A stretch of 64,000 nt of DNA, from positions 31,625,860 through 31,689,859 of the forward strand of contig OW388293.1 in NCBI GenBank assembly GCA_936450465.1. The letters are read 5' to 3'. Within the stretch, counting starts at the first letter, position 1; each line of letters starts with the position of its first letter. The translations under genes and the position numbers were made by a program. The notes below the pieces were generated by a model, which saw nothing but the letters and a program-made list of their open reading frames with translations, made no database searches and had not been told where the DNA came from. This stretch comes from Gibbula magus (taxonomy: Eukaryota > Mollusca > Gastropoda > Trochida > Trochidae). Positions 11,991 to 25,371 of the stretch are shown here, piece by piece.

Positions 11991-14258
11991 ATAAGCAGAA
12001 CGTGAAAACAAGTTTATATGATGTAAAAAAGAGACATGATTCGCACGTTGATGATGAAATCAAAGATTCTTAAACTTCTTATGTGCTATCAATAAAACTA
12101 GGTGCACTAAGGTTAAAAAGTAAAAAGAACATACAGGTACCAGATTTCTCTTTCAAGTTGGATATTTTGGTGACATGTGAACTTTTTGTCTTGATATCTT
12201 ATGAAACAAATGATTGAGAAAAACAAATTACCAAAGAATATCGTGATAAAATGGTAAGTATATAACGGCAGGGGCGCCACCCAGTATCTAATGACAAACT
12301 ATCCGCTTTCTACATGAACCCGAAACGTACAGTCGTCAGAGTAATGTCAAATATTAATTTGCCTATAAAGACACATTATTAAACGAAATAAATTTGAGAA
12401 AATTAAACGATATCAAGTTCGCATATTCAATTAACTATTTATGGTGTTTAACAGAATAAAAATACTTTGAAAGGAATCTCAAATTCATTTACATTTCTAC
12501 TTGGGTTCATATCACAAGCTCCATGGCATGACGTTGCTTTGTTCTCTCTATAGTCATTATTTTCAAGTAAATTATAGCATGATCTTAAATCTATGCCCAG
12601 CTGAAAAAGTTCATAGATCACATCTTCTCAAACATCCATGTATCGATATGTAAAAACAGTCATGTTTAGTTTTAGTGTTATATACCAAATACGTTTCTTT
12701 GTGGAATTCCAAGTTTAATTGATTGATACAATATTTGAGTATATATAATTAACAAATCAATTGCTTATATGAAAGTAACCTATTATTAAAATATGACGTG
12801 ATAACAAAGAAGAACTAATATAATCAAACCAACTAGAGGCAATGAGTGTGTGAAAGTGGCTTACAACTCGATCGAGGCAACATCATGCAAAGTCTAAGAT
12901 CCCAATAAATTACAGCTTTAAAGGAGAATATGTATAAACTTTTACATTCTGTTATAATAAAATATATTTTTAATAACATATTCCTCTCAAAATAATATGA
13001 CCTATACTATACATACAATGACCTATAACATTCACTTATGGCGACGTATGGGGTTTTTCCCACCCGTCGGTGTTATAAGTTATGTATAGGACGTATAATG
13101 TGGTTTTAATGTATTTGATAATTGAATGAGGAAGTTGGTTATGCGGGAAAAAGCAAATATAAGGTCATGCATTTTTGATTGTCAAGAATCTGTGGTGATC
13201 AACCACTTCTTCATTTATTGAAAAGACATCTGGGTGGCAACATGAGAAATACATGTACCTAGGCGTGACTGATCCAGATGTTCAATGTCTTGTATACTTT
13301 AATCTGAATGGCTATAAACCAAAGAAACAATTAAAACACTCGTCAATCGCCAGTGTTGTATGACTGCTTGTTCAACCTATTGCAAACACATGCATTTATG
13401 AGTTCACATTGAGCACCGTATTCTTTGTTTTCTCAGGTTTCTTCTGTTTTCAAATCGCAATTAAATTTTCCAGTCTTTTTTCAAAACGTGTTTAAGCCTC
13501 TTGAATAACAGAATACGACCCGGTTCTAATTAGTTACGGTTAATATATATAGAGCCATTGATTCTGTAGCTCATATGTTTTAACATGATTTATTAGCTAA
13601 GTTAAGAGTTACATATGATTTGATGGGATAGCACCAATATATAGAAACTAATCCCCCCAAACATAGTATTTGGGGTTGCGGCATTTCTGCAGGAAAGGTC
13701 GGATACGTGATAAGTTTACAGACGATGAAAATCCCATTTCTCATAATCGTCTTCACTATTTAATAAACTGGTGATATCTTCAAAAACAATACTTTTTCAG
13801 AGTCTGAGTGTAAGACTAGGTGTATGTATGATGAACTATACAAAAGACGTCAACATTCCACAGAGAAATCAGTGCGATCATATGGCGGTGTCACTATAGC
13901 GTGTGTCATTGTTTGGCTACAGCATTTATCGCCGGAGCAAATAAGGGTGACTTGCATTGGTTGAGATGACAGTTCCCAAAAGCTGCTGAGGAAAGGGGGT
14001 ATTAGGTGTCGCTCGACCCGTCCCAGGGGATTACAGAGGAGCTGGCGTGGACAGGGGGACATGATACCGTTAAACCGTCACCGTACAGACCTTGTTCGGC
14101 AGACTTATCCACTTTTCATTATACATAAACTGGTCTTTTTCTATAAGATGTACTAAGTGACCTGAAGTTAAACGCCGCTTTCAAGAGTATTTAAATTATA
14201 CCATGGCTGCTAGTATTATTGCAGGAAGAAAGCCCGCAACACCATGGTGGCAATGCAT
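11991..14258. other. No gene seen
   Basis: AT-rich. A loose inverted repeat around 12990-13095 shares CCTATA and TTATAAC phrases on its two sides. At about 13850-14060 the sequence is more GC-rich and a minus-strand frame follows a pyrimidine-rich acceptor-like tract, but the peptide matches nothing I know. Confidence 0.45.
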
Positions 14259-14712
14259 TGGTTGTGATGGTAGTGGGATGTTGAAATGATGGTAGTGGTG
14301 TTGATGCTGGTAACGGTAGTGGTTATGGTAGTGATGGTAATGATGAAGGTAATGGTGGTAGTGTTAGTAGTGGTAATGGTGGTAGTGGTGATGGTAATTG
14401 TGGTTGTAGTGATAGTAGTGGTAATGGTGGGAGTTGTGATGGTAGTTGTGGTTGTAGTGTTAGTAGAGTTGATGGTGGTAGCGGTGGTTGTATTGCTGAT
14501 GGGAGTGATGACGGTTATAGTGGTGGTGATAGTAGCGGTAACATTGGTTATATATAGTGGTGGAAGTGTTATTGAAAAGATGGTGTAGGTGATAGCAGTG
14601 GGATGCTGAATTGTTTATAGTGAAGATCGTGGTTGCGTTGGAAGAGGAGATAGTGGTGTTGTGATGGTGGAGGTGGAAATAGTGGATGTAGAGGTGATAT
14701 AGGAAGGTGTGG
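14259..14712 (+). repeat. Degenerate TGGTAG/TGGTGA simple repeat
   Basis: G+T-rich strand made of TGGTAGTGGT, GATGGTAATG and similar phrases, with no fixed period. Poly-Val/Met frames here are by-products of composition. Confidence 0.9.
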
Positions 14713-17050
14713 TGTGCTGTATTGACATGGTAATGGTTGATGTGCATAGTTGGGACGGGGCTAGTTAGGGTAATTGACCTAAGTTTATAAAATAATTATT
14801 AAAAACATAAAGTGATGAAACCTGTATTGACTGACGATAGTTGCAGTGAAGTGATTGCAACACATGTTAATAATGTGGTAGTTGTAGTAGAGATAGTAAT
14901 AGTAGTAGCACCAACAACCAAAAAAGCAGTTGTAGCTTCTATCTATACATGGGTCTACTTTACCATATATCTGCACTCCTTATTAAAGCTTATCAGTTTG
15001 TATGATATGATCTGTTAACACCAAATAACAACATCCGTAAAGGTGTATTTCCTCTTAGAATAAATGCATTATTATCGATCATCTGTTGACGTGAAGCTGT
15101 ACAAGTGGATGATGGCTGACCATGGTGAAGACTAAGAACATTGTTTCTGCATACTTGTCATTATCAACGTGAATTCAAGATGATTACTTTTTTTTAAAAA
15201 ACATGTTTGACTTGTTATATAACACAGACCAATTAATATTAGTCATAAATTTTGATTTTTGAGGTTTGAACTGTTTCATGTTATTGGATGAGGAAAACAA
15301 TTTTCCTTTTATATATTTTTTTCAAACCAGGAAGCATCATTAGCAAGTCGTGTATCTTCAAATATAATTATGCTCGCAATTTGCTATTCCATTTGACAAA
15401 GATTTTTCTTTCTTAATTCGTTATTTTTGTGTTTAGGAAAGGTATTTTTTCAAACCTGGAAAGAAGCGAACAACATTTCCTCTTATTAGATAGGGTAGTT
15501 GGCGGTAACATGATCCCACTACAGTCTTATCTTTCTCACAGCTCACGTCCAATTTACTCAAATTTGTATTGTTTATTAGGAATCTGTGACAACGTTGTCA
15601 TTATATTTGTGTTTTGATAAATTACACAAGTGAAACAAGTTTGAAATAAATGCTTTTTGGAGCTATTATGTGTCATACGATCGATCATATTTTTAATGAT
15701 TGCAAAATGCATGCAATGATAGGGTAGCAGAAGATGATGAATAATTTCATTAGTATATAAAGACATTTTCAAACGAAACACGAGAAGAGTAAACTCTATT
15801 ATTTAATAATTACAATCTCCCCATTTCTCTTCATGTTTCAGCGACCATTTGTCATTCTATAGCGTTCCATCAAGCACTATCAGTCATCACCTGAATTCAT
15901 CACCGCAAGCACGTAAACATCAAAGACGCCGCAGTAATTATTTCACCTGTGATATGCCACACAGGTGTCTTGATACGGCGGATAGCTTAGCGAAAACCTC
16001 CAACATCAAAAAAGATATCAATTATCAAATTAAAAACTGTCTGTGAAGCGCCATGTTGTAACTTGCCAGGATCCGTATTGCGATCAACACTAGAAAACAA
16101 TAGAGTTGATTTATGAAGACTCGGGATAATGTGCAGATATCGGCCATCATCTTGGCTACTGGCATCAGGCGGTTAACTAGTGGTAGCCAATAAGAAGGGG
16201 AGACGGCGCGCTGCTTCCTCAAATGTAATATGTAAATGAATGTCTTATCTGTACATGTGTATTTATGATGAGGCCACGGATGGTCAGGCAGCGAGGAAAT
16301 AAGGAAAGAATGAATTTGAGAAAGACGGATTTTGTTGATTTTTAAAACGATAGAGACAGAAGAGAGACACAAATAAAATATAGGTGGTGAAAGCGACGGA
16401 AACAGGATAAAGGAGAGAGAACTAGAAAGTGGACATTTTGATGACAAACATATGCAGGTTGCAGAAAAAATAAACTGTTGCAGAAACAGATACAGATAAT
16501 ATTTAGTTGTGTACTTATTGCTAAATTTTAATTATTAGTCTAGTCAAACACGTTGCAGTCTGTAACAAATACGCAAAACATGAAGAAACTGTGAAAGATA
16601 AAGAGTAAGAGACTAATGTATGATATGACTGCAAACTCCCCCGAGATTTCTGTTAACGAAAGCATGCCGCATTCACCACCATACACGTGAGCGGCTGTAT
16701 AGATGTGGCCAGTATTCGATTAGAGAAGTTACGAGTTCACAAAATGACTTGACAGACCATGTTGGACAACGTGAAGTGCGTCACAATGATTTAATTCCCT
16801 TCAAATGTCATTAAGAAAACTGTAAAGAACATTCAAAATTTGATGAATAATTGGTTCTCTTAATATTCGATTGTTTAATAATCTGAGCAGATAAGAGGTT
16901 ATGATATGCTTGAAATATCTTTGATGATGCAATGTCTATCAATGTGAGCAAACTATTGCGTGTTATCAGTACATGTATATAACGAAAACATAGGTTTGCC
17001 TGATATACAGATACAACACCCGCCCTGGTGAGCGGAAATAAGGGTGTAGC
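14713..17050. other. No gene seen
   Basis: AT-rich with random frames. A pyrimidine-rich tract ending in CAG at about 15841 precedes a 65-codon open frame ending near 16046; this looks like a splice acceptor, but the peptide is unrecognised and there is no supporting donor. Confidence 0.45.
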
Positions 17051-17433
17051 CAGGGCCATGTTCAAGAGAGGTAATCGCTCAATGATGCGTAGCAAGGCGA
17101 GCAAACTTCGAGGAATTTGCAACGTGTCGTTCAAGAGAGAATGAGCGCTACTTGAGCGCTAAATTGAGCAATCAATGAGCGATTATAAGCGCTCGCTGTT
17201 ATGGAACGGAGCCCAGGGCCGCGTTCAAGAGAGGTTTCAAAGTTATCGCTTAATTAGCGATTACTTTTAAAACTCTCTTGAACGCGATTGCTCAATGTAG
17301 CGCTACGTAGCAAAGCGAGCGAACTTTGAGGGTTTTGCACAGTGTCGTTCAGGAGAGAATGAGCGCTACTTGAGCGCCACTTTGAGCAATCAATGAGCGA
17401 TTATAAGCGTTCGCTGTAATGGAACGGAGCCCA
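17051..17433. mobile_element. Two head-to-tail copies of a GAGCG-rich element with GGGC ends
   Basis: Copy 1 (17051-17214) and copy 2 (17214-17433) share AATGAGCGCTACTTGAGCG, CAATGAGCGATTATAAGCG and CGCTGTWATGGAACGGAGCC. Each copy starts GGGCCRYGTTCAAGAGAG and ends in an inverse-like GGAACGGAGCCC, so short imperfect inverted termini are present. Copy 2 has about 55 extra bases near its start, including a small inverted repeat around TTATCGCTTAATTAGCGATTA. A third copy lies at 44970-45125. Confidence 0.75.
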
Positions 17434-17959
17434 GGTGTCACCAGGCGAATATACACACGCATATCCGAAAAATTTGTTAACATTATTAATGTGTATTCCT
17501 ACCCTCAATATAAGACATTTGTAAATTGTCTTCCAAATCACCAAAAAGATATGTCCAAATCAAACAACCGTTACACAATATCTGTTCAAAACAGACAAGA
17601 AAATAGCCTACCATTGATGTAGCCTACCACCCTTGGCCTGCGGATACACACTGCGAATACACATATGGCATATATTTCGCATATATATTCGATTAGTATC
17701 TACAAATTCACGTTTTCTATTTGGATTCAAGATTTCCCCAGTATTTTTACTCAGGGTATAGTTCGGAGAAAGAGTGGGTTCATATATGTTTACGTTGATG
17801 AGTTCTATATCCGGAGTTCTTTCTTCCTCGTTCTATATCACCCAGTAATCCCAGTGTATGCCAATGACCCACTGAAGGTTTAATAACCAGGTATCTGGCC
17901 CTACCATCTTCCTTGCCATCTGTTGTGCAGCCTATCAGGTGTCCCGCTGCCAGCTTGTC
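17434..17959. other. No gene seen
   Basis: AT-rich sequence with random frames only. Confidence 0.5.
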
Positions 17960-18002
17960 ATGCAAATATCTGTGGCCACGCCTACTACAACCTCATTTGC
18001 AT
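17960..18002. promoter_or_regulatory. Inverted pair of perfect octamer (POU/Oct) motifs
   Basis: ATGCAAAT at 17960-17967 and its reverse complement ATTTGCAT at 17995-18002 flank a GC-richer core (TGGCCACGCC). The octamer is the known binding site of POU-domain factors. Two perfect copies within 43 bp is notable, but no gene start is evident next to it. Confidence 0.4.
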
Positions 18003-20157
18003 ATTGATTAAACGGTTCTTACCTCTTAATGCACACTGGATATTGTCCGGGATTATTTTTCGTCTAATATTTCAGATTGGAATTGAATAATTTTAAATAT
18101 ATACCTTCTCTGATGAATCTACGTGATTGTACATAATTACAATGTACATGAATAAGTTATTGAATATAGAGATTTTTAACATGTCAACGTATATTGAAGT
18201 CAAGTTGTGGTTCCTTATTCACCTGATATTTCAGATTGGAAGTGAATACTTTAAACAAAATTACATGTGTTTCCAACTAAGACTTTATCATTGTAGTGAA
18301 TGAATTCCTGTCCTTGGGCAGCTTCTTCTATTTATTTGGTTTATCATTAATTTTAGGACTTTCTCTGAATTTAATAGGATACATAACTTATCTTAGATAC
18401 GTCTTTCGAGGTTTTGTTGTAACCTTCTGTTGTTTGACTGAAAATATGACGGGTATCGCTTTCCTCATATATTGTCCCGAAACACCTTCTGTGGAAAGAC
18501 CTGGCACAGGACGTTTGCTGATAGATAGCCGCGTTTTAAAAAGACAGTTCCACAGCCAATTTAAAATGAACCCCAATAAACATTTTTCTAGCATTTCCGA
18601 CTGTACTTTAAAGTGTGATTGCCTTTCTATAGCTTCATTACGGCATTTCGATCTGGAAGACAGGCAAACACGTAAATAACATGATATAACACAAAAAGGG
18701 GATACTGTCCTCGCCATCAATTGGCTGGTATGGCGCTGTTCTCACGATACCAGAGACTATCAAGCTTTACCTTCAACAAACCTAGTATTGCTGGTATACT
18801 GATATTCAAACAGAGTGTCCACATCCCTCCCCGATACTCAGTGACCATTTGAGTTTCATCGATCATTAGATGACGCTGTTCATGGCACATCTTACTCTAT
18901 GATCTCAACACTCTGCTTGAGGAACGTACGTCTTGTACCGGGCAAACAGACATACCCATTGCTTCAAACTACCCATTACCAGATGGTTCAACAGGGGTAC
19001 AGAGTCCAAGTACATAATATATACTATGTATACTCTATGTTGCTGACCGATCATAAAGGAGAAAGCAGTGCGGCAGATCATAAGGCTTTTCATTTTCAAA
19101 CGGTTGACTTGTTCATGGTCGTTAGAGGCATTGAAGGGATGCTATCATTCCCAACTGTGGTCATTTCAGGACAGAGATCAAGCCCCAAGAAAATATAATA
19201 CATTTGTGGTGTGTCACTTATAATTATAACAATTATCACAGTTTTATGCAGAATCGTCAAATTCAACAAGCTGCAGGATTGGTAGGCTTATCCAGTGGTG
19301 ACACAATGGCATTAACGAAGTGAGGGGAAATAGGGTCAGAAGCCTAGATATACTTTCCATTCTATATGTAATTACATTGAATATAGACGCTTTGACATAT
19401 CTGGGAAGCGCTTCAATCGGCATTAATTTGTTATGTTATACTTGTTTGTTATTTGCTATAAACCTCAAAGTGGTATAGCAATCTTTAAATTTTATTTTAT
19501 AAAATATTAACTTCAAATATGTCACACAGCAGGCATTGTTAACATGAAGTGGAAATTACAAAGAGATTTTTTTTTAAAAAGCACATAAATTATTCAATAT
19601 GTCTAACATGAGACCTACATAGGGCTGATCATAGCGGATAGAGTTGAAATATGAGAAGGCGATATTTAACTTGTCATATAATACTTTTTCTGGAATGGAG
19701 ATGTTTGCAAAGGTTTTCCTTCGTATGAAATATATTTGCTTTTTCTCAAATTTCCAAGATACAAATGATTAAATACAGGCCGGCATATTTACATCACATG
19801 GCAGATGATCGTATTTCAATAGGGTTGATATTACACACTCGAACACTGTGTCAACACCCAACCATAGGCGTACTAGGGTCGTTCTACATTTCCTTGCATA
19901 TAAGGACTCTAAACAATAAAATGAAATTTAAAACAACAATAAAAATAAGATCTTACCATAACATTTATATGAATTGAAAAATCGAATATACTATAAGCTT
20001 GTTTTAATTCATATACACAGAACTGCTTTAGAAAAGATCCAACAACAAAAAACAACATTAAACGAAATCGAATCCAAGACTACATTTGGAATACATTTGA
20101 GCATCAATGCAAAAAAGGTCCTGTTACAAACACAATTATGAATATAATATTTTCCCT
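18003..20157. other. No gene seen
   Basis: Unique-looking AT-rich sequence. Open frames of 99-127 codons at 18.3-19.2 kb lack any recognisable domain. GATATTTCAGATTGGAAGTGAAT at about 18227 echoes TAATATTTCAGATTGGAATTG at about 18067, a small local duplication about 160 bp apart. Confidence 0.45.
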
Positions 20158-20161
20158 TTAA

Positions 20162-20515
20162 AGGGGCAGTAGCACATTTTTTGCGAAATTTATTTTTTCA
20201 AATTTCCCATTTACAATGATAGTTTATGTCATTTATATTTACTCTCAAGGGTAAAACATCTCATAACACAAACCAATTATCCGTAGTTGTTATAACAGTG
20301 TTGCTTAAAAAGCAAACTTGCATGGCGGCCATTTTATTGTGAACATAATTTATTATTTCGAAAGACAAAACGATTCCCATGGCTTTAACGGAACCATGTA
20401 CACTCGTTTTTTAACTTGATTTTCCGAAGAGAGAAGGGTGTTTTACTATTGGTGACATTATTTTTCAAATACATTTCATCGACGTATTTCAGCGAAAAAA
20501 CGTGCTACTGCCCCT
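20162..20515 (+). mobile_element. Family A MITE, TTAA target duplication, intact copy
   Basis: The ends are AGGGGCAGTAGCAC and its inverse GTGCTACTGCCCCT, continuing into imperfect inverted arms of about 25 bp (TTTTTTGCG / CGAAAAAACG). Both sides carry TTAA (20158-20161 and 20516-20519), the target duplication typical of piggyBac-like insertion. The 354-bp interior has no coding frame and includes the landmarks AAACATCTCATAACAC and GGCGGCCATTTTATTG. The copy at 37271 is closely similar and inverted. Confidence 0.9.
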
Positions 20516-20535
20516 TTAAAAAGTGAACAAATGAA

Positions 20536-20680
20536 ACATTGTTATATTTGGGATCACACTTTCTGCAATAGCACACATTTTGGTACTTTTGGGATTCGAA
20601 CTCGTACCCTCAGAGTCAGAGTGAGGCAGCATGCGCCAGAATCGACCGTGCCAACAGCTTACGTTAACACATTCTATAAA
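20536..20680. mobile_element. Truncated copy of the TIR element with a tRNA-like B box
   Basis: Shares with 27945-28150 the end-like phrase TTGTTATATTTGGGATCACAC, the GCAATAGYACA phrase, then GGGATTCGAAC, ACCCTCAGAGT and GACCGTR. The right inverted end is not visible. Read on the minus strand it contains GAGTTCGAATCCC, a B-box-like motif. It lies about 20 bp beyond the family A MITE. Confidence 0.65.
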
Positions 20681-21124
20681 AGTAAACGCTAATATAATGG
20701 TTTGTAGAGCTGTAGATTATTTTCAACTTATTGGATATTTTTTCTGTTAATGACAACCTGTCGTTTGGAAATGTTTACTATTGGTTTTTCAGCAAATTAA
20801 CATGTCAACACAATGTATGAAAATGTGCATACATGTCTTGACATTTTAATTAACCGAAAATTCTAAGTTGTCATCAGCACAAGTCTTAATCTAATTCTTT
20901 TAAAGTGTCTAAACTTTTATAATCACATCTGTGCAGTATCGCTCCTGGGTTATCAACTCAGTTGGCCAACTTGGTCAAGCCTGAAGATATATATTGGGCC
21001 CTTTATAATCAGGGTAAAAGTACCCTACTTCCCACGAGTTTAAGGGACATCAAGCCAACATAGTGTGCAAAATTGCAGAAGTCTTTCTGCGCACAACACC
21101 GTCTATGCATAAAGGTGATATACT
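20681..21124. other. No gene seen
   Basis: AT-rich spacer between two MITEs. A loose local inverted repeat (AGGGTAAAAGTACCCT) lies near 21012-21027. Confidence 0.5.
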
Positions 21125-21128
21125 CTTA

Positions 21129-21618
21129 AAGGTACATCCATTGTGTTGCTGGGGTCACATATTGCAAACGTTATAAATGGTGATACTTTATCGAGAAGTA
21201 CCGACTGTTACCGAAAACTACCATTTTGATGAAAGTAGACTTAGCATATTGACAATATGAAGGTAAAAGAAGTGATTTCTGATCGAAAACCGGACAATGC
21301 CCAGCGTGTGGCGCGCGTCAATGAGTCAAACGTAATTTTGGAATCTTATTTATAACAGACACAAAGACAAATTTGAGTTTATTATGTTTAATAGGTAATA
21401 GAACTACTGTGCATGCAAATGGGAAGTACAGTTTCGGTTTCTGCACATGCATAATGATGTTACTCAATTTTAATTGGAAACTAGTAATTATGATATATTT
21501 GGCGATTGGGATTAAATATGCAAGCTGAGTGAATTTATTTGTACTGTAGACAGCACATGTTGTGAGTTGGAACGTATTAAAGCCAAATAAAAATTTATGA
21601 AACACAATGGATGCACCT
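21129..21618. mobile_element. Family B MITE, TTAA target duplication
   Basis: The left end reads AGGTACATCCATTGTGTT and the right end is the inverse of AGGTGCATCCATTGTGTT, one mismatch in 18. TTAA flanks both sides (21125-21128, 21619-21622). The 490-bp interior is non-coding. A decayed relative without ends lies at 53885-54270, sharing AACGTTATAAATGGTG, TATCGAGAAGTACSGACTG, TTTCGGTTTCTGCACATG and ATATATTTGGCGAT in the same order. Confidence 0.88.
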
Positions 21619-21622
21619 TTAA

Positions 21623-23130
21623 AGAGGATTACAGTAAATATATCCTAGCAATAGACTGCTTTCCGGAATTCGTACCAAGATTTCAATAGAATTGAAATGA
21701 CTGTAAACAAAATATCATTTACGCCGAGAGGTATTGTGCAAAGATATAATGAAGGTATTATATTGTAGATAGACATATTACTACAATAAGACAGCAATGT
21801 GACAAATGATTCTATCGTATGCCAGTAACATTGGTTGACTGCATCATCGATGTTTGATCATTTGACAATATGTTAGTGAAGAAGTGTGGTATTCTTCTGG
21901 GATATAGTGAAAAGTAATCGATTGAAGTACCATCATTTGCCGGTAAAATTGGTTGATTCCGATATTGATGAATAATCTATATAAGTAATCAACCAAGGTT
22001 GATCATCAGAGTTTGCCATATCTGTGCCATTAAAGGATTATTGTAGTGTACAAGATGAAGACCATATTAAGGCTTTGCATGATTTATTATATCCCAGTGA
22101 ATGCTTGAATATTGCAATCTATACCCAAGTGGCTCTGTAGCTCACCAGGATTAACAATAAGTGTTATTATTAAACTGAATTAAAAATATGTCAGCAGTTA
22201 GTGGCTTCTATGCTAAAATGGCCATGAAAAAGGAATCTAAACATAGGATTTGACCATTTTAAAGTATGTTTTAAAAGTCTCTAAATTGGGTTTGTAGAGC
22301 GTGCCCTTTACATGTTTACATGTATTTTATTTATTGGGGCATCATCAATAGCACATTTCATTAGCCGCATCGGTAAAGATGTATAACATAACATTTAACA
22401 GGAACAATCATCAAATCCAAATGGGCTTAAGCTTCTGCGTCACGTGGTCACGTAATAGACATTCCTCAAGTTAAAATTTCAATTGGCCAAGAAGCTTATA
22501 AACAACATAAAAAGACGTAAAAAGTATGTTAATGGGTGTGACCATTGTGGACTATATCAGACAATCGCCCATTATAATTCAATTCTACACACTCTTACAC
22601 GTTTAAATATGTGATGAAAGTCATCTGTGATAGATAAAGCATATGCACGTATCAACATGCACCGTTTGTTATCGATAGACGAGCAGAAAGAATAATTAAG
22701 TTACAACATTTCTTGAATGCTACTGTGTGTGCTACTTTGGTTGCATGATAAGGAATAACATAGAATAGCATTCTGTTCTTGACATTCTAATATCAGTTAA
22801 TATTTCAGACTAATTACATTAAGAACATGTGCTTAAAAAATTAAACAACAGAACGTTAACAATGTTCTTTGGCTTTTCCACATTTGGCATTCGTATAGCA
22901 CATGTTGTAACATATTACACACTTTACACTATATAGAGGTGATTTAAAGATATGTCATGTGATTTAATGATATGTCATTTGTATTAAACTATTTAATGAT
23001 TAGGTATCGAACGAGGGAAAGCTACCTATGACGATCGTACTGACAATGTGACGTCACAACTGAAACTATTGTGACATCATACGTACATTTAATACATTGC
23101 ATTGTCTGGTAAATATATCCCCACAGTCGT
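21623..23130. other. No gene seen; one CRE octamer
   Basis: AT-rich sequence with random frames. A perfect TGACGTCA lies at 23049-23056. No element ends or exon recognised. Confidence 0.5.
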
Positions 23131-23163
23131 GTATGTATGTATGTATGTATGTTTGTATGTCTG

Positions 23164-23196
<33 letters not shown>

Positions 23197-23281
23197 TTGT
23201 ATGTTTGTATGTTTGTATGTATGTATGTATGTATGTATGTATGTATGTATGTATAAATGTATGTATGTATGTATGAATGTA
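23131..23281 (+). repeat. (GTAT)n tetranucleotide microsatellite
   Basis: About 150 bp of GTATGTAT with scattered substitutions (GTTT, GTCT, TATA). It keeps a Tyr/Val/Met/Cys frame open on the plus strand and a Tyr/Ile/His/Thr frame on the minus strand; both are artefacts. Confidence 0.97.
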
Positions 23282-24899
23282 GTTTGGTGTTTCTAAAGTA
23301 TTGAATCATCAGCAGATTGAACAAGTTTTAAACCCTGGTGCATTCAATTCCTCTCTGTGTAAGCATTAATTATTAAAATCGACATGCCATTATTCTACAG
23401 GTACATTAACTATATCAGTAGAGTCTCAAGAATAAGTTAATGTCTCCACTTGTTAATTAATTATAAGCCTTCATCATGATCTATTAAAATAAAATCACTT
23501 CTGGTTTTTGCTGTCAAATTAGACCTCCTTTGGTTTGAGATATCCCTAAACTTTATTTTTTTTACTCATGTAAACATTTTAATCGTCATTTTTTTCATAG
23601 TTTATGTGTCTGTATTTTAATTATGTCCTATAATAGACAAACACTGATGCTTTAAGCTCTCGCTTTAAGGTTATTGCTATTGAAAATCGTCCACAATATA
23701 TTAACGATATTCATTAATTGACCTTTGATTGACATTTCATACTGGTTGCGTGCATAGAACAGGCGCACTTGTCCGTGTTAGCCTTTGTCGCAGTCCCGAA
23801 ATCGTAATTCCTCCAATGATGTTGCCCTTATTTGAATGGTTATTCTCACTAAAGCAAGTCTAGTTTTCCAAACCTAATCAAATTTCAATTAAGGTTCTAT
23901 TGTAATAAAATCATTATATTCTCATTGAAGAATTGCATTGTTACATTCAAAGGTTATTTACATTTACCATCTCTCTTCGATTTCAGTACTAAGTGTATTG
24001 TATGTATCTAAAGTTTAATAAAGTGTTCATTTCAAATTACCTAGCTAATTACAAATATTGAAGAACATGACATTTTTTTTAGAAATTTTAAAATCTTTAT
24101 GGATCTTTATTGAATTCTGACTTGCGCAAGTCCACTTTTCTAGACGTTCTCACTTGTATCAAATTCCACAGAATGATTTTTGTAAAATAAATCATATTGT
24201 TAACCTTTGCAGTAAGTCTACATTTGTATACAAATACGACATATTGTGGGACTATGTATTTTGGTTAACTGATGCTATCAGTTTAGTCAAGTATGTATAA
24301 TGACAATAGATTTCTGAAAAAAATGTACTCTTTGTTAAAACTATGCGATTATGTATCCTAATATCAATCAAAACACCAAAACATGTTGCTCATTTGAAGT
24401 TTACAATCACATTTAAACAGAAAAGGAAGAACATATTCCGTAATTTCAAAGAAATAAATAACTGCCAATCCACAGAGCTTCTAAATCTTTGTTCGGTTTA
24501 TTCAGTGGAAGAGTGCACAAGCAAAACCATGGAAAATCCATTACAATATTCAGTTTCACTCGCAAGTTTCCATTTACTTGCATTTGGAATAATTTCGAAT
24601 GAATTTGGGATCGTGTTGCAAGAATCATTAAAGTTTATTTGAATATCAATGTAATGTGATAGCCACCAACTGGTAGTGAAATCCATACTAACTGGGACTA
24701 TGCATTTCCCAAACAGCCAATCATATAATTAGTCAATATAAGGTGACATTTCGGAATAAAGCTTTTAAACCTGGATGTAATCAATCCGAACATTGTCTTG
24801 ACAAAGAACTTGAAATGTGGCCAAAATTAAAGAATTATAGAAGATATGATCACGTTTATTTACTTTTTCCATGTATTTTTGCTCAAATGTTAAAGCATA
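23282..24899. other. No gene seen
   Basis: Strongly AT-rich, with T-runs and short random frames. Nothing recognisable. Confidence 0.5.
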
Positions 24900-25371
24900 C
24901 TTTATCTTAAACGTCATTTTTGGTGTTTCGTTTTGGCAAAACTAGAATAGTTTTTATAGGTTTTAATACATATTCAAATATGCATGTCATGAATAAGGGA
25001 CTTAATATTCAATTAGACTTCATATATATTTGGTTTTATGTTAGTTATACTGGGTCAGTTCATTTGTGCATGTTCAAATATGTAGGTCATGATCTTCAGA
25101 GGGGTAGAGAGCATATTTAGTCTTGTATGTTACTATATAAGCGTTATACATTGTCGAAACATGGATGCCATTTATAGCAGAGCTTTACGATATAATTCGA
25201 CATCATTTGGTTCTTTACTTTAACGGTATTTGTTATACACATACATGACATTTAACAAGAAAATACCAAAATGTAGAACAAAACTTTATCTTCAGTTTAA
25301 CAGCGTTTAAGTAGGAGGCAAAACACAATTTGCATATTCAAATATACATGACATATAACATAACTCCTTAA

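Noticed and set aside
13850..14062. Minus-strand Cys-containing frame after a pyrimidine-rich acceptor
   Set aside because: No family resemblance, no donor, and the alternative frame is equally short.
15841..16046. Plus-strand exon after a good-looking acceptor tract
   Set aside because: The peptide is low in recognisable features, there is no partner exon, and the frame could be chance.
18296..18720. 127- and 110-codon frames on opposite strands
   Set aside because: Mutually overlapping, no domain, no codon-use or splice support; length is within chance for a 64-kb window.
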